Part shown: in pieces, positions 5,668 through 12,925 of the stretch
Position numbering within the stretch: the stretch's first letter is position 1
How the letters are laid out: each line of letters begins with the position of its first letter
NCBI GenBank assembly: GCA_015493425.1
Contig: WGDG01000097.1
Span: 1 to 12,925, forward strand
DNA: 12,925 nucleotides
Direction: 5' to 3'
Origin: Sulfurovum sp.
GTDB lineage: Bacteria; Campylobacterota; Campylobacteria; Campylobacterales; Sulfurovaceae
Translations under genes and position numbers: made by a program
The notes under the pieces: generated by a model
What the model was told of the DNA's origin: nothing
Seen by the model: the letters and a program-made list of their open reading frames with translations, nothing else
Databases searched by the model: none

Positions 5668-7116
5668 ATGTTCAAAAAAATAATTGTTCTGTCTTCTTTG
5701 GCACTGTTGATTGCAGCTGCCGCTCACACTTACTTTTCACTGACCTGGCTTGAGTCGGGTGTACTGGGAGTTGCTGTATTTTTGATTACGGTACCATTTG
5801 TTGCACTTTTTGGGAAGAAGAAACATCACACTGTTGTTGAAGTGATTGAGAAACCGCTTGATGAAGGCAGTGAAGCCTACCGTCTGCTTGAGAAGAAGTT
5901 CAAGGCAGCTTCAGAGAAGGCTGAAAAGCTTGAATATGACAAAAAAATGACAGAGCTTTTTCTGGCAAGTATGTCACATGAAATTCGTACGCCGCTTAAC
6001 GGTATTATTGGGCTGACGGAGGTACTTGACGGTACGGAGCTCAATGCGGAACAGAAGGAGTTTGTCGCACTCATCCGTGACAGTTCGGACAACCTGCGCG
6101 TTATTGTCAATGACATTTTGGAAATATCCAAACTCAACTCCGGAAAGATGGAACTTGAGTGCATTCCTTTTGATGTGGTCAAGAAGATATACTCTTCCGT
6201 CGAACTTTTTAGACCGCGTTTTGACGAGAAGCAGATCGTACAGACCCTTACCATGGATCCGAAGATACCAAGTGAGGTCAAGGGTGATCCTACCCGTTTG
6301 TCGCAGGTGATTACCAATCTTGTCAGCAATGCCATCAAGTTTACCGAACCCGGTGGAAGCATTGATGTAAGCGCACAGTTTGTCGAGAATAAAGAGGACA
6401 GAGTTGTTCTGAAAATTGCCGTGAAAGATTCCGGTATAGGACTGAGTAAAGAGCAGCAGAGTAAGATCTTCGATGCCTATGCTCAGGCGAGTGCGAGTAC
6501 GACACGAAAAGCGGGGGGCACTGGACTTGGCTTGACGATTTCACAGAAGATTGTCCGCTCTATGGGAGGAGAACTTGCTGTAGAGAGTGAGGAGGGAAAG
6601 GGGGCAACCTTCTACTTTACGGTTGCCCTCAAAGTATCCGAACAGCCTCCAGTGTCTGAAACATCGGAAGAAGAGAGCAGTGCAGTCGAAACGGCAGCTG
6701 TAGAAACTGAAACAGTTAAAGTCCCCAAAGCCGAAGAAAAACCACTTGAGATTCTGGTTGCCGAAGACAACCCTATCAACCAGAAACTCATCCGTATCGT
6801 ACTGGAGAAGTTCGGTCTGAATGTTACGCTTGCCAACAACGGTGAAGAGGCGCTTGGGGCACGCAAGGCCAACCGCTACGATATGATATTTATGGATGTG
6901 CAGATGCCTGTGATGGGCGGTGTGGAGGCGACACATAAAATTTTGGCATATGAAAAAGAAAACAATCTTGCCCACATACCCATCATCGCACTGACTGCCA
7001 ATGCCCTTGCCGGTGACCGAGAAAAGTACATAAGTGAGGGGATGGATGACTACGCCACCAAACCGCTCGATGTCAAGGTCATTGAAAATCTTGTTGAGAA
7101 GTACTGCAGACCATAG
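5668..7116 (+). CDS. Membrane hybrid sensor histidine kinase (HisKA-HATPase-REC)
   Basis: A 482-aa hybrid kinase. Two TM helices lie at about 5-24 and 31-49 with only a few residues between them, followed by a coiled coil (about 65-95). The HisKA H box is ASMSHEIRTPLNG with phospho-acceptor H104. The HATPase has an N box NLVSNAIKF (N221), G1 DSGIGLS (D254), an F box IFDAYAQAS and G2 GGTGLGL. An acidic linker (about 328-358, many E/T/V) leads to the receiver domain ILVAEDNPINQKL (E366, D367), phospho-acceptor D410 in MDVQMPVMGG, T443 and K465. All catalytic residues are present, so phosphorelay from H104 to D410 is expected. There is no periplasmic, PAS, GAF or HAMP sensing domain. No Hpt or separate response regulator is nearby, so its partners are encoded elsewhere. 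ATG 5668 has a strong purine-rich ribosome binding site. Confidence 0.93.
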   Translation: MFKKIIVLSSLALLIAAAAHTYFSLTWLESGVLGVAVFLITVPFVALFGKKKHHTVVEVIEKPLDEGSEAYRLLEKKFKAASEKAEKLEYDKKMTELFLASMSHEIRTPLNGIIGLTEVLDGTELNAEQKEFVALIRDSSDNLRVIVNDILEISKLNSGKMELECIPFDVVKKIYSSVELFRPRFDEKQIVQTLTMDPKIPSEVKGDPTRLSQVITNLVSNAIKFTEPGGSIDVSAQFVENKEDRVVLKIAVKDSGIGLSKEQQSKIFDAYAQASASTTRKAGGTGLGLTISQKIVRSMGGELAVESEEGKGATFYFTVALKVSEQPPVSETSEEESSAVETAAVETETVKVPKAEEKPLEILVAEDNPINQKLIRIVLEKFGLNVTLANNGEEALGARKANRYDMIFMDVQMPVMGGVEATHKILAYEKENNLAHIPIIALTANALAGDREKYISEGMDDYATKPLDVKVIENLVEKYCRP

Positions 7117-7167
7117 CCGTCTTTCCTGCTCTTTATTTACTTAAAATCAATATAAATAATTTAATAT

Positions 7168-7196
7168 TTGACAATAATTAAAAAAATAGGTACAAT
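7168..7196 (+). promoter_or_regulatory. Near-consensus sigma-70 promoter of the LemA/TPM/M50 cluster
   Basis: TTGACA (7168-7173) is a perfect -35. After exactly 17 nt comes TACAAT (7191-7196), one base off the consensus -10. The surroundings are very A+T-rich. It is the only strong promoter before the six-gene run starting at 7225. I see no clear terminator hairpin between the kinase stop (7116) and this promoter. Confidence 0.8.
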
Positions 7197-7215
7197 TTTT
7201 TAAAATAATTAAAAA
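7197..7215. repeat. Perfect inverted repeat at the transcription start, possible operator
   Basis: TTTTTAA (7197-7203), AATAA, TTAAAAA (7209-7215) form a perfect 7-bp inverted repeat starting directly after the -10 and ending beside the ribosome binding site. An HTH protein is encoded immediately downstream, so autoregulation here is possible. The repeat is all A/T, so chance is a real alternative. Confidence 0.35.
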
Positions 7216-7224
7216 GGATGCATC

Positions 7225-7584
7225 TTGACACATTGTCCGATCTGTGAAGAAAGCCTTCATATTGCTGCCCTCTCCTGTCCGGCTTGTCAGACAGAGTATG
7301 GCGGAAAATTCTATTTTCCGCGTTTGGCAAGGCTTACGGCAGAAGAGCGGAAGCTGTCCGAGGCGCTGATACTCCATGGCGGAAGTCTCAAAGAGATGGC
7401 TGCCGCGCTTGAAATAAGCTATCCTACACTCAAAAAGCGTCTCGCTGAACTTTCGGCATCACTGAAGGAAAAACAGAAAGAGGATGAGGTGTATATGGAA
7501 CAGATATTTTCCGAGATAGAAGCGGGAAAGATCAATGCCAAAGAGGGCATTCGAATGATACGGGAGATCAACGGTGAATTATGA
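7225..7584 (+). CDS. DUF2089-like zinc-ribbon/HTH putative regulator
   Basis: A 119-aa protein with an N-terminal zinc ribbon CPICEESLHIAALSCPACQT (C4, C7, C18, C21), then a helical helix-turn-helix region LARLTAEERKLSEALILHGG and SLKEMAAALEISYPTLKKRL (about 33-75), and a charged C-terminal helix (EDEVYMEQIFSEIEAGKINA). This is the arrangement of the DUF2089 family, thought to be DNA-binding. Translation starts at TTG 7225, with AAGG at 7214-7217; the nearby ATG at 7218 is out of frame. As first gene behind a strong promoter with a palindrome it is a likely regulator of the operon (inference). It overlaps the next gene by 11 nt, indicating translational coupling. Confidence 0.8.
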   Translation: MTHCPICEESLHIAALSCPACQTEYGGKFYFPRLARLTAEERKLSEALILHGGSLKEMAAALEISYPTLKKRLAELSASLKEKQKEDEVYMEQIFSEIEAGKINAKEGIRMIREINGEL

Positions 7585-8227
7585 AGCACGTATTGCTGCA
7601 CTGCAAGCAAAGGGAATACTTGATGACAAAGAGGCGAAGCAGTTGAAAAAGAGCGTGCAAAAACGTGTTGTTTCTTTGCCGAAGCAGCGTGCTTTTTCTC
7701 TGGAAATTGCCGGAGTAGTGCTGATTGGGATGATACTGCTCTATATTGGCATACAGCTTGGTACAACAGGTTCTTCAGGCGCGGTGGAAGATGTGGCACA
7801 AACACTGAACAATACACGTGCAGGGGTTGGTGCAGGCAGTACATTCAGTTTTTTACTGCTTGCAGCAGGTGTAGGTGGTTTCCTTCTTTTATACCTGCTT
7901 GTCCACCGCTACTATAACCGTATCTGGAAACATCAGGAGCAGATGCAGGCGCTGGGTGAGATGATTGCCGATCTTGAGGTACGCAAAGAGAGGCTTGCAG
8001 ACACTGTCGAAAAGATATTGGCAGAAGGGAGCCATCAGGAAAATACTCCGGTGTTTCTTGGGCGAACAGACAAAACCGAAGCAATGTACATACTGGAAGA
8101 GACGGAAGCGTCGCTTGGTGAACTGCAGGAACAGTATGCGGCGCTTAAGGCGGTCTGCCGTTATGAAAGGGAAAAGTTCCCTTACACATTGGCTACGCTG
8201 GCAGGTTCACTGCCTACGTGTGAATAG
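7574..8227 (+). CDS. Two-TM coiled-coil membrane protein of unknown function
   Basis: A 217-aa protein starting at GTG 7574, inside the end of the upstream gene. A short N-terminal segment (MNYEARIAALQAKGILDDKE) resembles the short helical SHOCT-like pieces seen on membrane proteins. TM helices lie at about 45-63 (IAGVVLIGMILLYIGIQLG) and 89-110 (STFSFLLLAAGVGGFLLLYL), with a polar Gly/Asn/Thr loop between them. The C-terminal half is charged and helical (EQMQALGEMIADLEVRKERL, EETEASLGELQEQYAALKAV), probably coiled coil in the cytoplasm. The position between DUF2089-like and LemA genes suggests a membrane partner of either. I do not recognise a named family. Confidence 0.75.
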   Translation: MNYEARIAALQAKGILDDKEAKQLKKSVQKRVVSLPKQRAFSLEIAGVVLIGMILLYIGIQLGTTGSSGAVEDVAQTLNNTRAGVGAGSTFSFLLLAAGVGGFLLLYLLVHRYYNRIWKHQEQMQALGEMIADLEVRKERLADTVEKILAEGSHQENTPVFLGRTDKTEAMYILEETEASLGELQEQYAALKAVCRYEREKFPYTLATLAGSLPTCE

Positions 8228-8238
8228 GAGGATAGAAT

Positions 8239-8838
8239 ATGGAAACGAAAAAAAGTCTTACAGGGTATATACTGCTCTTTTTGGGCGCACTCTTTTTGGT
8301 GATTGTCGGATGGTTTGCGTTGAGTTATAACAGTATCGTCACGAAAGAAGAACAGGTGAAAACAGCATGGTCACAGGTGGAGAGCAATATACAACGCAAA
8401 GTGGATCTGCTGCCTAATCTTGTCAAGGTTGTCAAACGCTATGCGGCACATGAAAAAGAGGTTTATACTCAGATTGCCGCATTGAGAGCCGAGGCGGGCA
8501 AGATGCTTGAAGAGTCTCAAAATGACAGGACAAAGGTGGCAAAAATGGCCGCAGTCCAAAAACAATTGGATGTTGCTACCGCAAAACTTTTTGCCGTAGC
8601 CGAAAATTATCCGGAGCTTCGCTCTTCGGAACAGTTTTTACAGTTGCAGTCGCAGATTGAGGGAGCGGAGAACCGTATCAATATTACGCGTATGCAGTTC
8701 AATGAAGCGGTGGGTGATTATAACGCCTATTTGCGTCATATTCCTGCCAATATGATGGCAGCACTGGGTGGGTTTAAACCCAAAGCCTATTTCAAAGCGG
8801 ACAACGACGCTCACCAAAAATTTAAACTGGAGATATAA
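8239..8838 (+). CDS. lemA: LemA-family membrane protein
   Basis: A 199-aa LemA-family protein: one N-terminal TM helix (about 9-28, YILLFLGALFLVIVGWFALS) followed by a long helical bundle. The family signature is clear: YNSIVTKEEQVKTAWSQVES, then NIQRKVDLLPNLVKVVKRYA, and later ENRINITRMQFNEAVGDYNA. LemA proteins are widespread in bacteria, and no biochemical activity is firmly known. GGAGG (8227-8231) precedes ATG 8239, and the stop codon overlaps the start of the next gene (TAATG). LemA genes often sit next to TPM-domain genes, as here. Confidence 0.93.
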   Translation: METKKSLTGYILLFLGALFLVIVGWFALSYNSIVTKEEQVKTAWSQVESNIQRKVDLLPNLVKVVKRYAAHEKEVYTQIAALRAEAGKMLEESQNDRTKVAKMAAVQKQLDVATAKLFAVAENYPELRSSEQFLQLQSQIEGAENRINITRMQFNEAVGDYNAYLRHIPANMMAALGGFKPKAYFKADNDAHQKFKLEI

Positions 8839-10274
8839 TGAGACGGTTTTATCTATATACTGTATTGATCGCGGTATTGTTATTCGCAACCGGCTGTGAG
8901 AAGAAGGAACAGACATTGCAGGAAAAAGCTGCAACACAGAAAAATGTGATCATTGACGATGCCTATGTACTGCTTGACAATCCAAAGCTGATGAAGATGT
9001 ACCGCGAGTACAACGAGGGATTGCTGAAAGATTACGATATTGATTTTCGCGTGATAACAACTGCAGGTGAAGAAGATATTGATACTTTTGCCAACAAGCA
9101 GTTTGCCAAACTGCAGCAGGAGAGCCGAAGCAAGAGCGGTAAAGCGTTGCTTTTGGTGATCAATACGCTTCAAGACAAGGTACGATTGGAGGTATCGCAG
9201 GCACTGGAACCGGTTTTTACCGATGCGTTTGTCTCCTATATCGAGCGTAAAGGATTTGTACCGTACTTTAGAGATTACAAGATCGCCGATGGGGTATATA
9301 TGGCGACGGAACTGGTACATGACCGTGCTACCGAAGCGGCAGCGGGCAAGGAGTTTGTACCGCCGATGGCGAGCAAGTCGATAGGCGGTGGTGCAAAGAC
9401 AAAGGCACATATCGGCATTGCTGATCCTGATGCCAAAAAAGGTGCCCAGGTTGCCGCCAATGCTGCCGATACACCAATGGAGGTTTTTGAACGCTACCTT
9501 AACGTACTTAAAGCACACAACAAAAACCCCAATCTTGATATTTATACCGATGCTACCAAAGCCTTTTTCAGAAAATGGACAGTAACGGATATCAACCAGG
9601 ACCATGAAATACACAATGTTGCCCCCTGTAAAGCACACTATGAAACACTCTACGATACAAAAGATGAACATGCTGTACTTGCGGCACGCCCTTATGACAA
9701 ATATCGTAAGTGTGCACCCTATTTCTTTAAAAAAGAAGAGGGAAAGTGGAAGCTTGATATTGCAACTATGGCACAGACATTGCGTTTTAATGCACAGATG
9801 GCATTTCATTTCGATAAGCAAAAACGTTTGCAAAAAGAAGGGAAATATTATGCTTATGCGTTTGACGGGTATTGGCTGAACAAAGACGGGTACCCATACA
9901 AGTATGACAAGGCAGCAAAAGAGTGGAGTAAATACCGCTGGAAATATACCTGTAACGGCTACTACCATCCCGGAGACAAAAAAGAAGATATGCACTGCTG
10001 GATAAGATATGCACTTCCGGGAGGGCCTGCGAATGTACGTCTCGGGCTTGAAGGTGGTGAAAAAATCTATGGCTTTGGTGAAGAGGGAAACCGAAAGATG
10101 AAGGTGACTATTCGCGAGCTTATAAACTACCTCAACAGTGTGCCAAGCGGTGAGGTGGCGACTGTTGTTTTGGAGCACTACTATCTAAACGGCAAGGAGA
10201 CGCACAACTTTGATGCAATTCTAAACCCGAATATTGAAGTGCGTTATGAGACACGGCAGGGGATTGCGCCGTAG
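8838..10274 (+). CDS. TPM-domain lipoprotein with long cysteine-containing C-terminal extension
   Basis: A 478-aa exported lipoprotein. The signal peptide MRRFYLYTVLIAVLLFATGC places the lipidated cysteine at C20; A-T-G-C is an acceptable but imperfect lipobox. Residues about 37-165 form a TPM (TLP18.3/Psb32/MOLO-1) domain: VIIDDAYVLLD, YDIDFRVITT, GKALLLVINT, VRLEVSQALEPVFTDAFVS. Next come a Gly/Ala/Lys-rich linker (about 175-205) and a region of about 270 residues that I cannot assign. The latter has four cysteines (C264, C292, C372, C387), many aromatics, and an NTF2/SnoaL-like look in its first half (MEVFERYLNVLKAHN...). The cysteines could pair as disulfides in the periplasm. Typical TPM proteins lack this extension. 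It is translationally coupled to lemA. Confidence 0.87.
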   Translation: MRRFYLYTVLIAVLLFATGCEKKEQTLQEKAATQKNVIIDDAYVLLDNPKLMKMYREYNEGLLKDYDIDFRVITTAGEEDIDTFANKQFAKLQQESRSKSGKALLLVINTLQDKVRLEVSQALEPVFTDAFVSYIERKGFVPYFRDYKIADGVYMATELVHDRATEAAAGKEFVPPMASKSIGGGAKTKAHIGIADPDAKKGAQVAANAADTPMEVFERYLNVLKAHNKNPNLDIYTDATKAFFRKWTVTDINQDHEIHNVAPCKAHYETLYDTKDEHAVLAARPYDKYRKCAPYFFKKEEGKWKLDIATMAQTLRFNAQMAFHFDKQKRLQKEGKYYAYAFDGYWLNKDGYPYKYDKAAKEWSKYRWKYTCNGYYHPGDKKEDMHCWIRYALPGGPANVRLGLEGGEKIYGFGEEGNRKMKVTIRELINYLNSVPSGEVATVVLEHYYLNGKETHNFDAILNPNIEVRYETRQGIAP

Positions 10275-10282
10275 TAAAAGAT

Positions 10283-10513
10283 ATGGTAGAGAAAAAGAAA
10301 CTGTCCATCTATTATAGACTGACCGCAGCGATCGTTTCTGCATTGATCGGTGCCTTTGTAGTGCCAATTGTCGTACTCGTTGTTGTGGGCGGTTTGACAT
10401 TTGAGGAGATAAAGCAGTTTGCAATGGGCGGTGCGGTGTTGTTTGCCGTGCTTGGTTTTCTGTTTCCGAAGCCTATGGAAAAGATACTCTTTGTGCTGAC
10501 GCTGTTTCAATAG
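10283..10513 (+). CDS. Small two-TM membrane protein
   Basis: A 76-aa hydrophobic protein with two predicted TM helices, about 13-36 (TAAIVSALIGAFVVPIVVLV) and 46-62 (AMGGAVLFAVLGFLF), joined by a short polar turn GLTFEEIKQF. The N-terminus MVEKKKLSIYYR is positively charged and probably cytoplasmic, so both ends would face the cytoplasm. It sits 8 nt after the lipoprotein stop, with a weak ribosome binding site, and 15 nt before the protease gene. It may be an accessory subunit of the membrane protease; no family recognised. Confidence 0.75.
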   Translation: MVEKKKLSIYYRLTAAIVSALIGAFVVPIVVLVVVGGLTFEEIKQFAMGGAVLFAVLGFLFPKPMEKILFVLTLFQ

Positions 10514-10528
10514 AAGTGAAGGAAAAAA

Positions 10529-12925
10529 ATGACGCTTGAACATACTCTTGGCATCATTGCGGTCGCGATACTGTTTATCTTTGGGATGCCGCTCTTGCAG
10601 TTTTTGACACTGCTGTACTACTCGTTTCGCTATGCGGATTTTCAAGAGGTGGACAGGGAGGAGGTAGAGCCGTCTCTTTTGGAGATGATAAAATCCTCGG
10701 AAGCGTATTTGCTTGAAAAAGGGTTTCGATATATTACGATGGTAAAGCACCACAGTACGATCGTCGGCAATACCCAAACATACCATATCGCCTACTACTA
10801 CAATGATGTTGAAGGGGTGCACGCCTTTGTCAGGACACACCCGCACAGAGGCGCGCTTGAACCTGTGACGATCAGCTACAAGACATATTATCGTGACGGT
10901 ACGCAGCTGGTGACGGTAAACGGCATGAAACATTTTATGCAGGTCGTACCTGAAAATGTCATGCTGTACGATCACTATTTGACAGACAACGAAGCGGTCT
11001 ATCAAGCGCATCTCGAAATGATGAAAAATATAGACGCACAGATCGTACACGAGCCGATAGACAAAGAGCGTATCGACTCGATTTTAGCCGAAGAGGAGCG
11101 GGCGTTTGTCAAAAGTCTGGAAGAGGCGGGTATCGTCAAAGCAGACGGCGCGGGGTATCGGTTTCGCTTCTCTTTGGCGAGTTGGAAATTTGCCAGGGAA
11201 GCCGCCAGAGGACAAAGAGTATATGCCAAACAGCTAAGAGAACGCAAAGCGGACACTGCAATGACACACGAGGGGGAAGCTTATGCACTCAAGACACAGC
11301 TCGAGGAGATGGACAAACCGCGCGGCAAAAGCAATCGGCTTTTGTGGTTTGGTATCTCCGCGGTTGCCTTTACGGTACTTTTTGCATTGCTTGGATTCTC
11401 CTTGGCGGATATCGGTATTTTGGTTGCGGTGCTGCTCATCCATGAGCTGGGTCACTTTTTGGCAATGCGCCTTTTCGGCTACACCGATACCCATATCCTC
11501 TTTGTGCCTTTCGGTGCCGTGGCGATGGGCAACAAGGCGCATAGAAAAGCATGGCAGGAGTATATCGTCTTTTTAGCAGGACCGCTTCCGGGCATCGTCG
11601 TCGGTGCGGGATTGATGGTTTGGCTGTTGTTGTATCATCAAAACATCGTATCGGAGCAATCGCCTCTTTTTATGTTTGCACTGATGAGCCTTGCGATCAA
11701 CTATATCAATCTGCTTCCTGTCTATCCGCTCGACGGTGGTCACATCTTGCAGTTACTGCTGCTTCAGCGTTATCCCAAAGGGCAGTTTTACTTCTATATG
11801 GCGGGGCTGGCGATACTGACCGTTGCGACGATATGGCTGCAAGACCCTGTTTTGCTTATCTTTGTGGTGATCGTGGCACTCGGGGTGAAGCAGAGTCGGC
11901 GTGTCTCGCGCTTTATGAGCCGACTTTATGACAAATATGACCGCGATAGTCTCGATAAAGATATCGTCATAGAAGAGATTGTCAACGACGAAGCACTCAA
12001 ACATGAGCCGCTAAGTACCAAGGCAAATATCGCCAAACAGATCGTCTATATCCTCCAAACTTCCAAACCGAGTAGGTGGTTTACGGTATTGGCATTGGCA
12101 TTTTATCTGCTGCTGTTTGCCGCACCTTTGGCAGTGGTCATGCCCGATCGTTTGCTTCCCGAGTATACCTCCGAGTATGACAAGCTTCCCAAGGCGGCAC
12201 GGAAGATGTTGGATGACTTCTATGCGAAGACAGATGCGCTCAAAGGGCTGACAGAGAAACCAGACGAGAACGATACCCTGCAAGCCTCTATGGTGACGAT
12301 AGAGAAGTATCTTTATGACAAGAGAATCAACCGAACCGTAGGCAAGCCTTTGGGGGCAAGCGAAGAGGCGAATCTCTCCGGCATTCCCGAAGCGTTGCAG
12401 CAAATCTATGCATGGCACAACGGTATTGAGCAGTTCTCACCCCAAGACGATCTGTTATCGTTCAAAGAGGTAAAACGCCGCTACGACGACTATATCGAGA
12501 TGATGCGTGAGGATGAAGATGAGAATTTCACGACAGAGTATCGGGTATTTGTGCAAGCGTATGGATATAGCGGTTTGGCGTACAGCGTCAACAAAGAGGG
12601 GATCTATACGTATGACTATTACGATACCGGCGAAACCCCGCCCAAACGCTATTACAGCTTCAACCATCTGCTCAAACTCACTGCCGAAGCCTACAAAAGA
12701 GGAATCTTTTATGTAGATTATGACGGCTTGGAGGTGGATAAAGCGCAATTTACCGCACTTAAACGGGAGTATCTCTCCAAAAAGGATAAGGCGCGATACG
12801 AAACACTATTGCATTATCTGAAAACACGTGCCGAAGCGTGGATCAATGTGCCGAATGCCTATCTCAAAAAAGAACTGATACGCCAGCTTGCAAATACACA
12901 TGATAAGGCCTGTCTCTTATACACA
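10529..12925 (+). CDS. Site-2-type (M50) intramembrane metalloprotease with C-terminal SMI1/KNR4-like domain (3' truncated)
   Basis: ATG 10529, with AAGG at 10519-10522, opens a frame that runs to the window end (799 codons, no stop). TM1 lies at about 5-28. A soluble domain of about 230 residues that I cannot assign (40-265) follows, then a membrane core at about 271-450 with the zinc site HELGH (305-309, in TM3) and the second M50 motif NLLPVYPLDGG (394-404, D402). Both catalytic motifs are complete, so it should be an active zinc protease cutting membrane helices, as in RseP or SpoIVFB types. After another TM (about 517-537) comes a domain resembling SMI1/KNR4 (SUKH), about 605-727, around IPEALQQIYAWHNGIEQF. 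The last 16 bases (12910-12925) are adapter-like, so the final residues are not genuine and the true C-terminus is missing. Confidence 0.87.
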   Translation, partial: MTLEHTLGIIAVAILFIFGMPLLQFLTLLYYSFRYADFQEVDREEVEPSLLEMIKSSEAYLLEKGFRYITMVKHHSTIVGNTQTYHIAYYYNDVEGVHAFVRTHPHRGALEPVTISYKTYYRDGTQLVTVNGMKHFMQVVPENVMLYDHYLTDNEAVYQAHLEMMKNIDAQIVHEPIDKERIDSILAEEERAFVKSLEEAGIVKADGAGYRFRFSLASWKFAREAARGQRVYAKQLRERKADTAMTHEGEAYALKTQLEEMDKPRGKSNRLLWFGISAVAFTVLFALLGFSLADIGILVAVLLIHELGHFLAMRLFGYTDTHILFVPFGAVAMGNKAHRKAWQEYIVFLAGPLPGIVVGAGLMVWLLLYHQNIVSEQSPLFMFALMSLAINYINLLPVYPLDGGHILQLLLLQRYPKGQFYFYMAGLAILTVATIWLQDPVLLIFVVIVALGVKQSRRVSRFMSRLYDKYDRDSLDKDIVIEEIVNDEALKHEPLSTKANIAKQIVYILQTSKPSRWFTVLALAFYLLLFAAPLAVVMPDRLLPEYTSEYDKLPKAARKMLDDFYAKTDALKGLTEKPDENDTLQASMVTIEKYLYDKRINRTVGKPLGASEEANLSGIPEALQQIYAWHNGIEQFSPQDDLLSFKEVKRRYDDYIEMMREDEDENFTTEYRVFVQAYGYSGLAYSVNKEGIYTYDYYDTGETPPKRYYSFNHLLKLTAEAYKRGIFYVDYDGLEVDKAQFTALKREYLSKKDKARYETLLHYLKTRAEAWINVPNAYLKKELIRQLANTHDKACLLYT
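12910..12925. other. Tn5/Nextera mosaic-end adapter sequence at contig end
   Basis: CTGTCTCTTATACACA is identical to the first 16 bases of the reverse-complement mosaic end (CTGTCTCTTATACACATCT) used in tagmentation library kits. It is at the very last bases of the window. It is best read as untrimmed sequencing adapter, not genome. Confidence 0.9.

Noticed and set aside
5877..6362. 161-codon minus-strand frame rich in Ser and Leu
   Set aside because: It is antisense to the kinase HisKA/HATPase region, which has all catalytic motifs; low-complexity composition.
8880..10178. 432-codon open frame on the minus strand
   Set aside because: It lies entirely antisense to the TPM lipoprotein, which has a clear signal peptide and domain. 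The translation is rich in Cys, His and Phe without any domain, typical of an antisense shadow.
10244..11050. 268-codon open frame on the minus strand
   Set aside because: It is antisense to the small two-TM gene and the start of the M50 protease gene; no domain is seen and it is a shadow of the protease codons.
12100..12925. SUKH-like domain read as evidence for a polymorphic toxin/immunity locus
   Set aside because: No toxin, secretion marker, repeat cassette or series of immunity genes is seen nearby, and the domain is fused to a protease, so a toxin system is not supported.

Overview
The window is about 12.9 kb of densely packed bacterial DNA with moderate G+C, short intergenic gaps, good AGGAG-type ribosome binding sites and several recognisable sigma-70 promoters. 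Gene content (MocR regulator, EcsC-family protein, minimal hybrid kinase, LemA/TPM membrane cluster) and codon style fit a Gram-negative marine or sediment bacterium. I lean to Campylobacterota (Sulfurovum/Sulfurimonas-like), but this is inference; there is no rRNA or other marker gene. The last 16 bases equal the Tn5/Nextera mosaic end, so the right edge is a contig end carrying adapter, and the last gene is cut there.

Left part (1-4379), small metabolic and redox genes. The 3' end of an unknown gene (1-82) converges on a pyridoxamine-5'-phosphate-oxidase-family flavoprotein gene (minus strand). That gene carries a clear one-base frameshift in an A4 run, with the missing C-terminal tail still readable in another frame. 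A MocR/PdxR-type PLP-dependent regulator diverges from it. Next come a tautomerase-superfamily gene without the usual Pro after Met, and a 91-bp relic that keeps only the two ends of a methyltransferase-like gene. A nitroreductase (minus) follows, then the full-length version of the same methyltransferase family.

Middle (4380-7116). The methyltransferase is followed closely by an EcsC-family gene and an unrecognised 110-aa protein, probably one transcript. A separate promoter with a palindrome around its -10 drives a membrane-anchored hybrid histidine kinase with almost no extracytoplasmic part.

Right part (7117-12925), the most interesting region. From a textbook promoter (TTGACA-N17-TACAAT) six genes run without a break: a zinc-ribbon/HTH protein (DUF2089-like), a two-TM coiled-coil protein, LemA, a TPM-domain lipoprotein with a long cysteine-bearing extension, a small two-TM protein, and a large site-2-type (M50) intramembrane metalloprotease. 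The protease has an uncharacterised N-terminal domain and a C-terminal domain resembling SMI1/KNR4 (SUKH). The last gene is open to the window end and truncated. The set looks like a self-regulated envelope module: a DNA-binding regulator plus membrane sensor or scaffold proteins and a regulated intramembrane protease. The function of the whole is inference. No tRNA, rRNA, CRISPR array or insertion sequence was seen.
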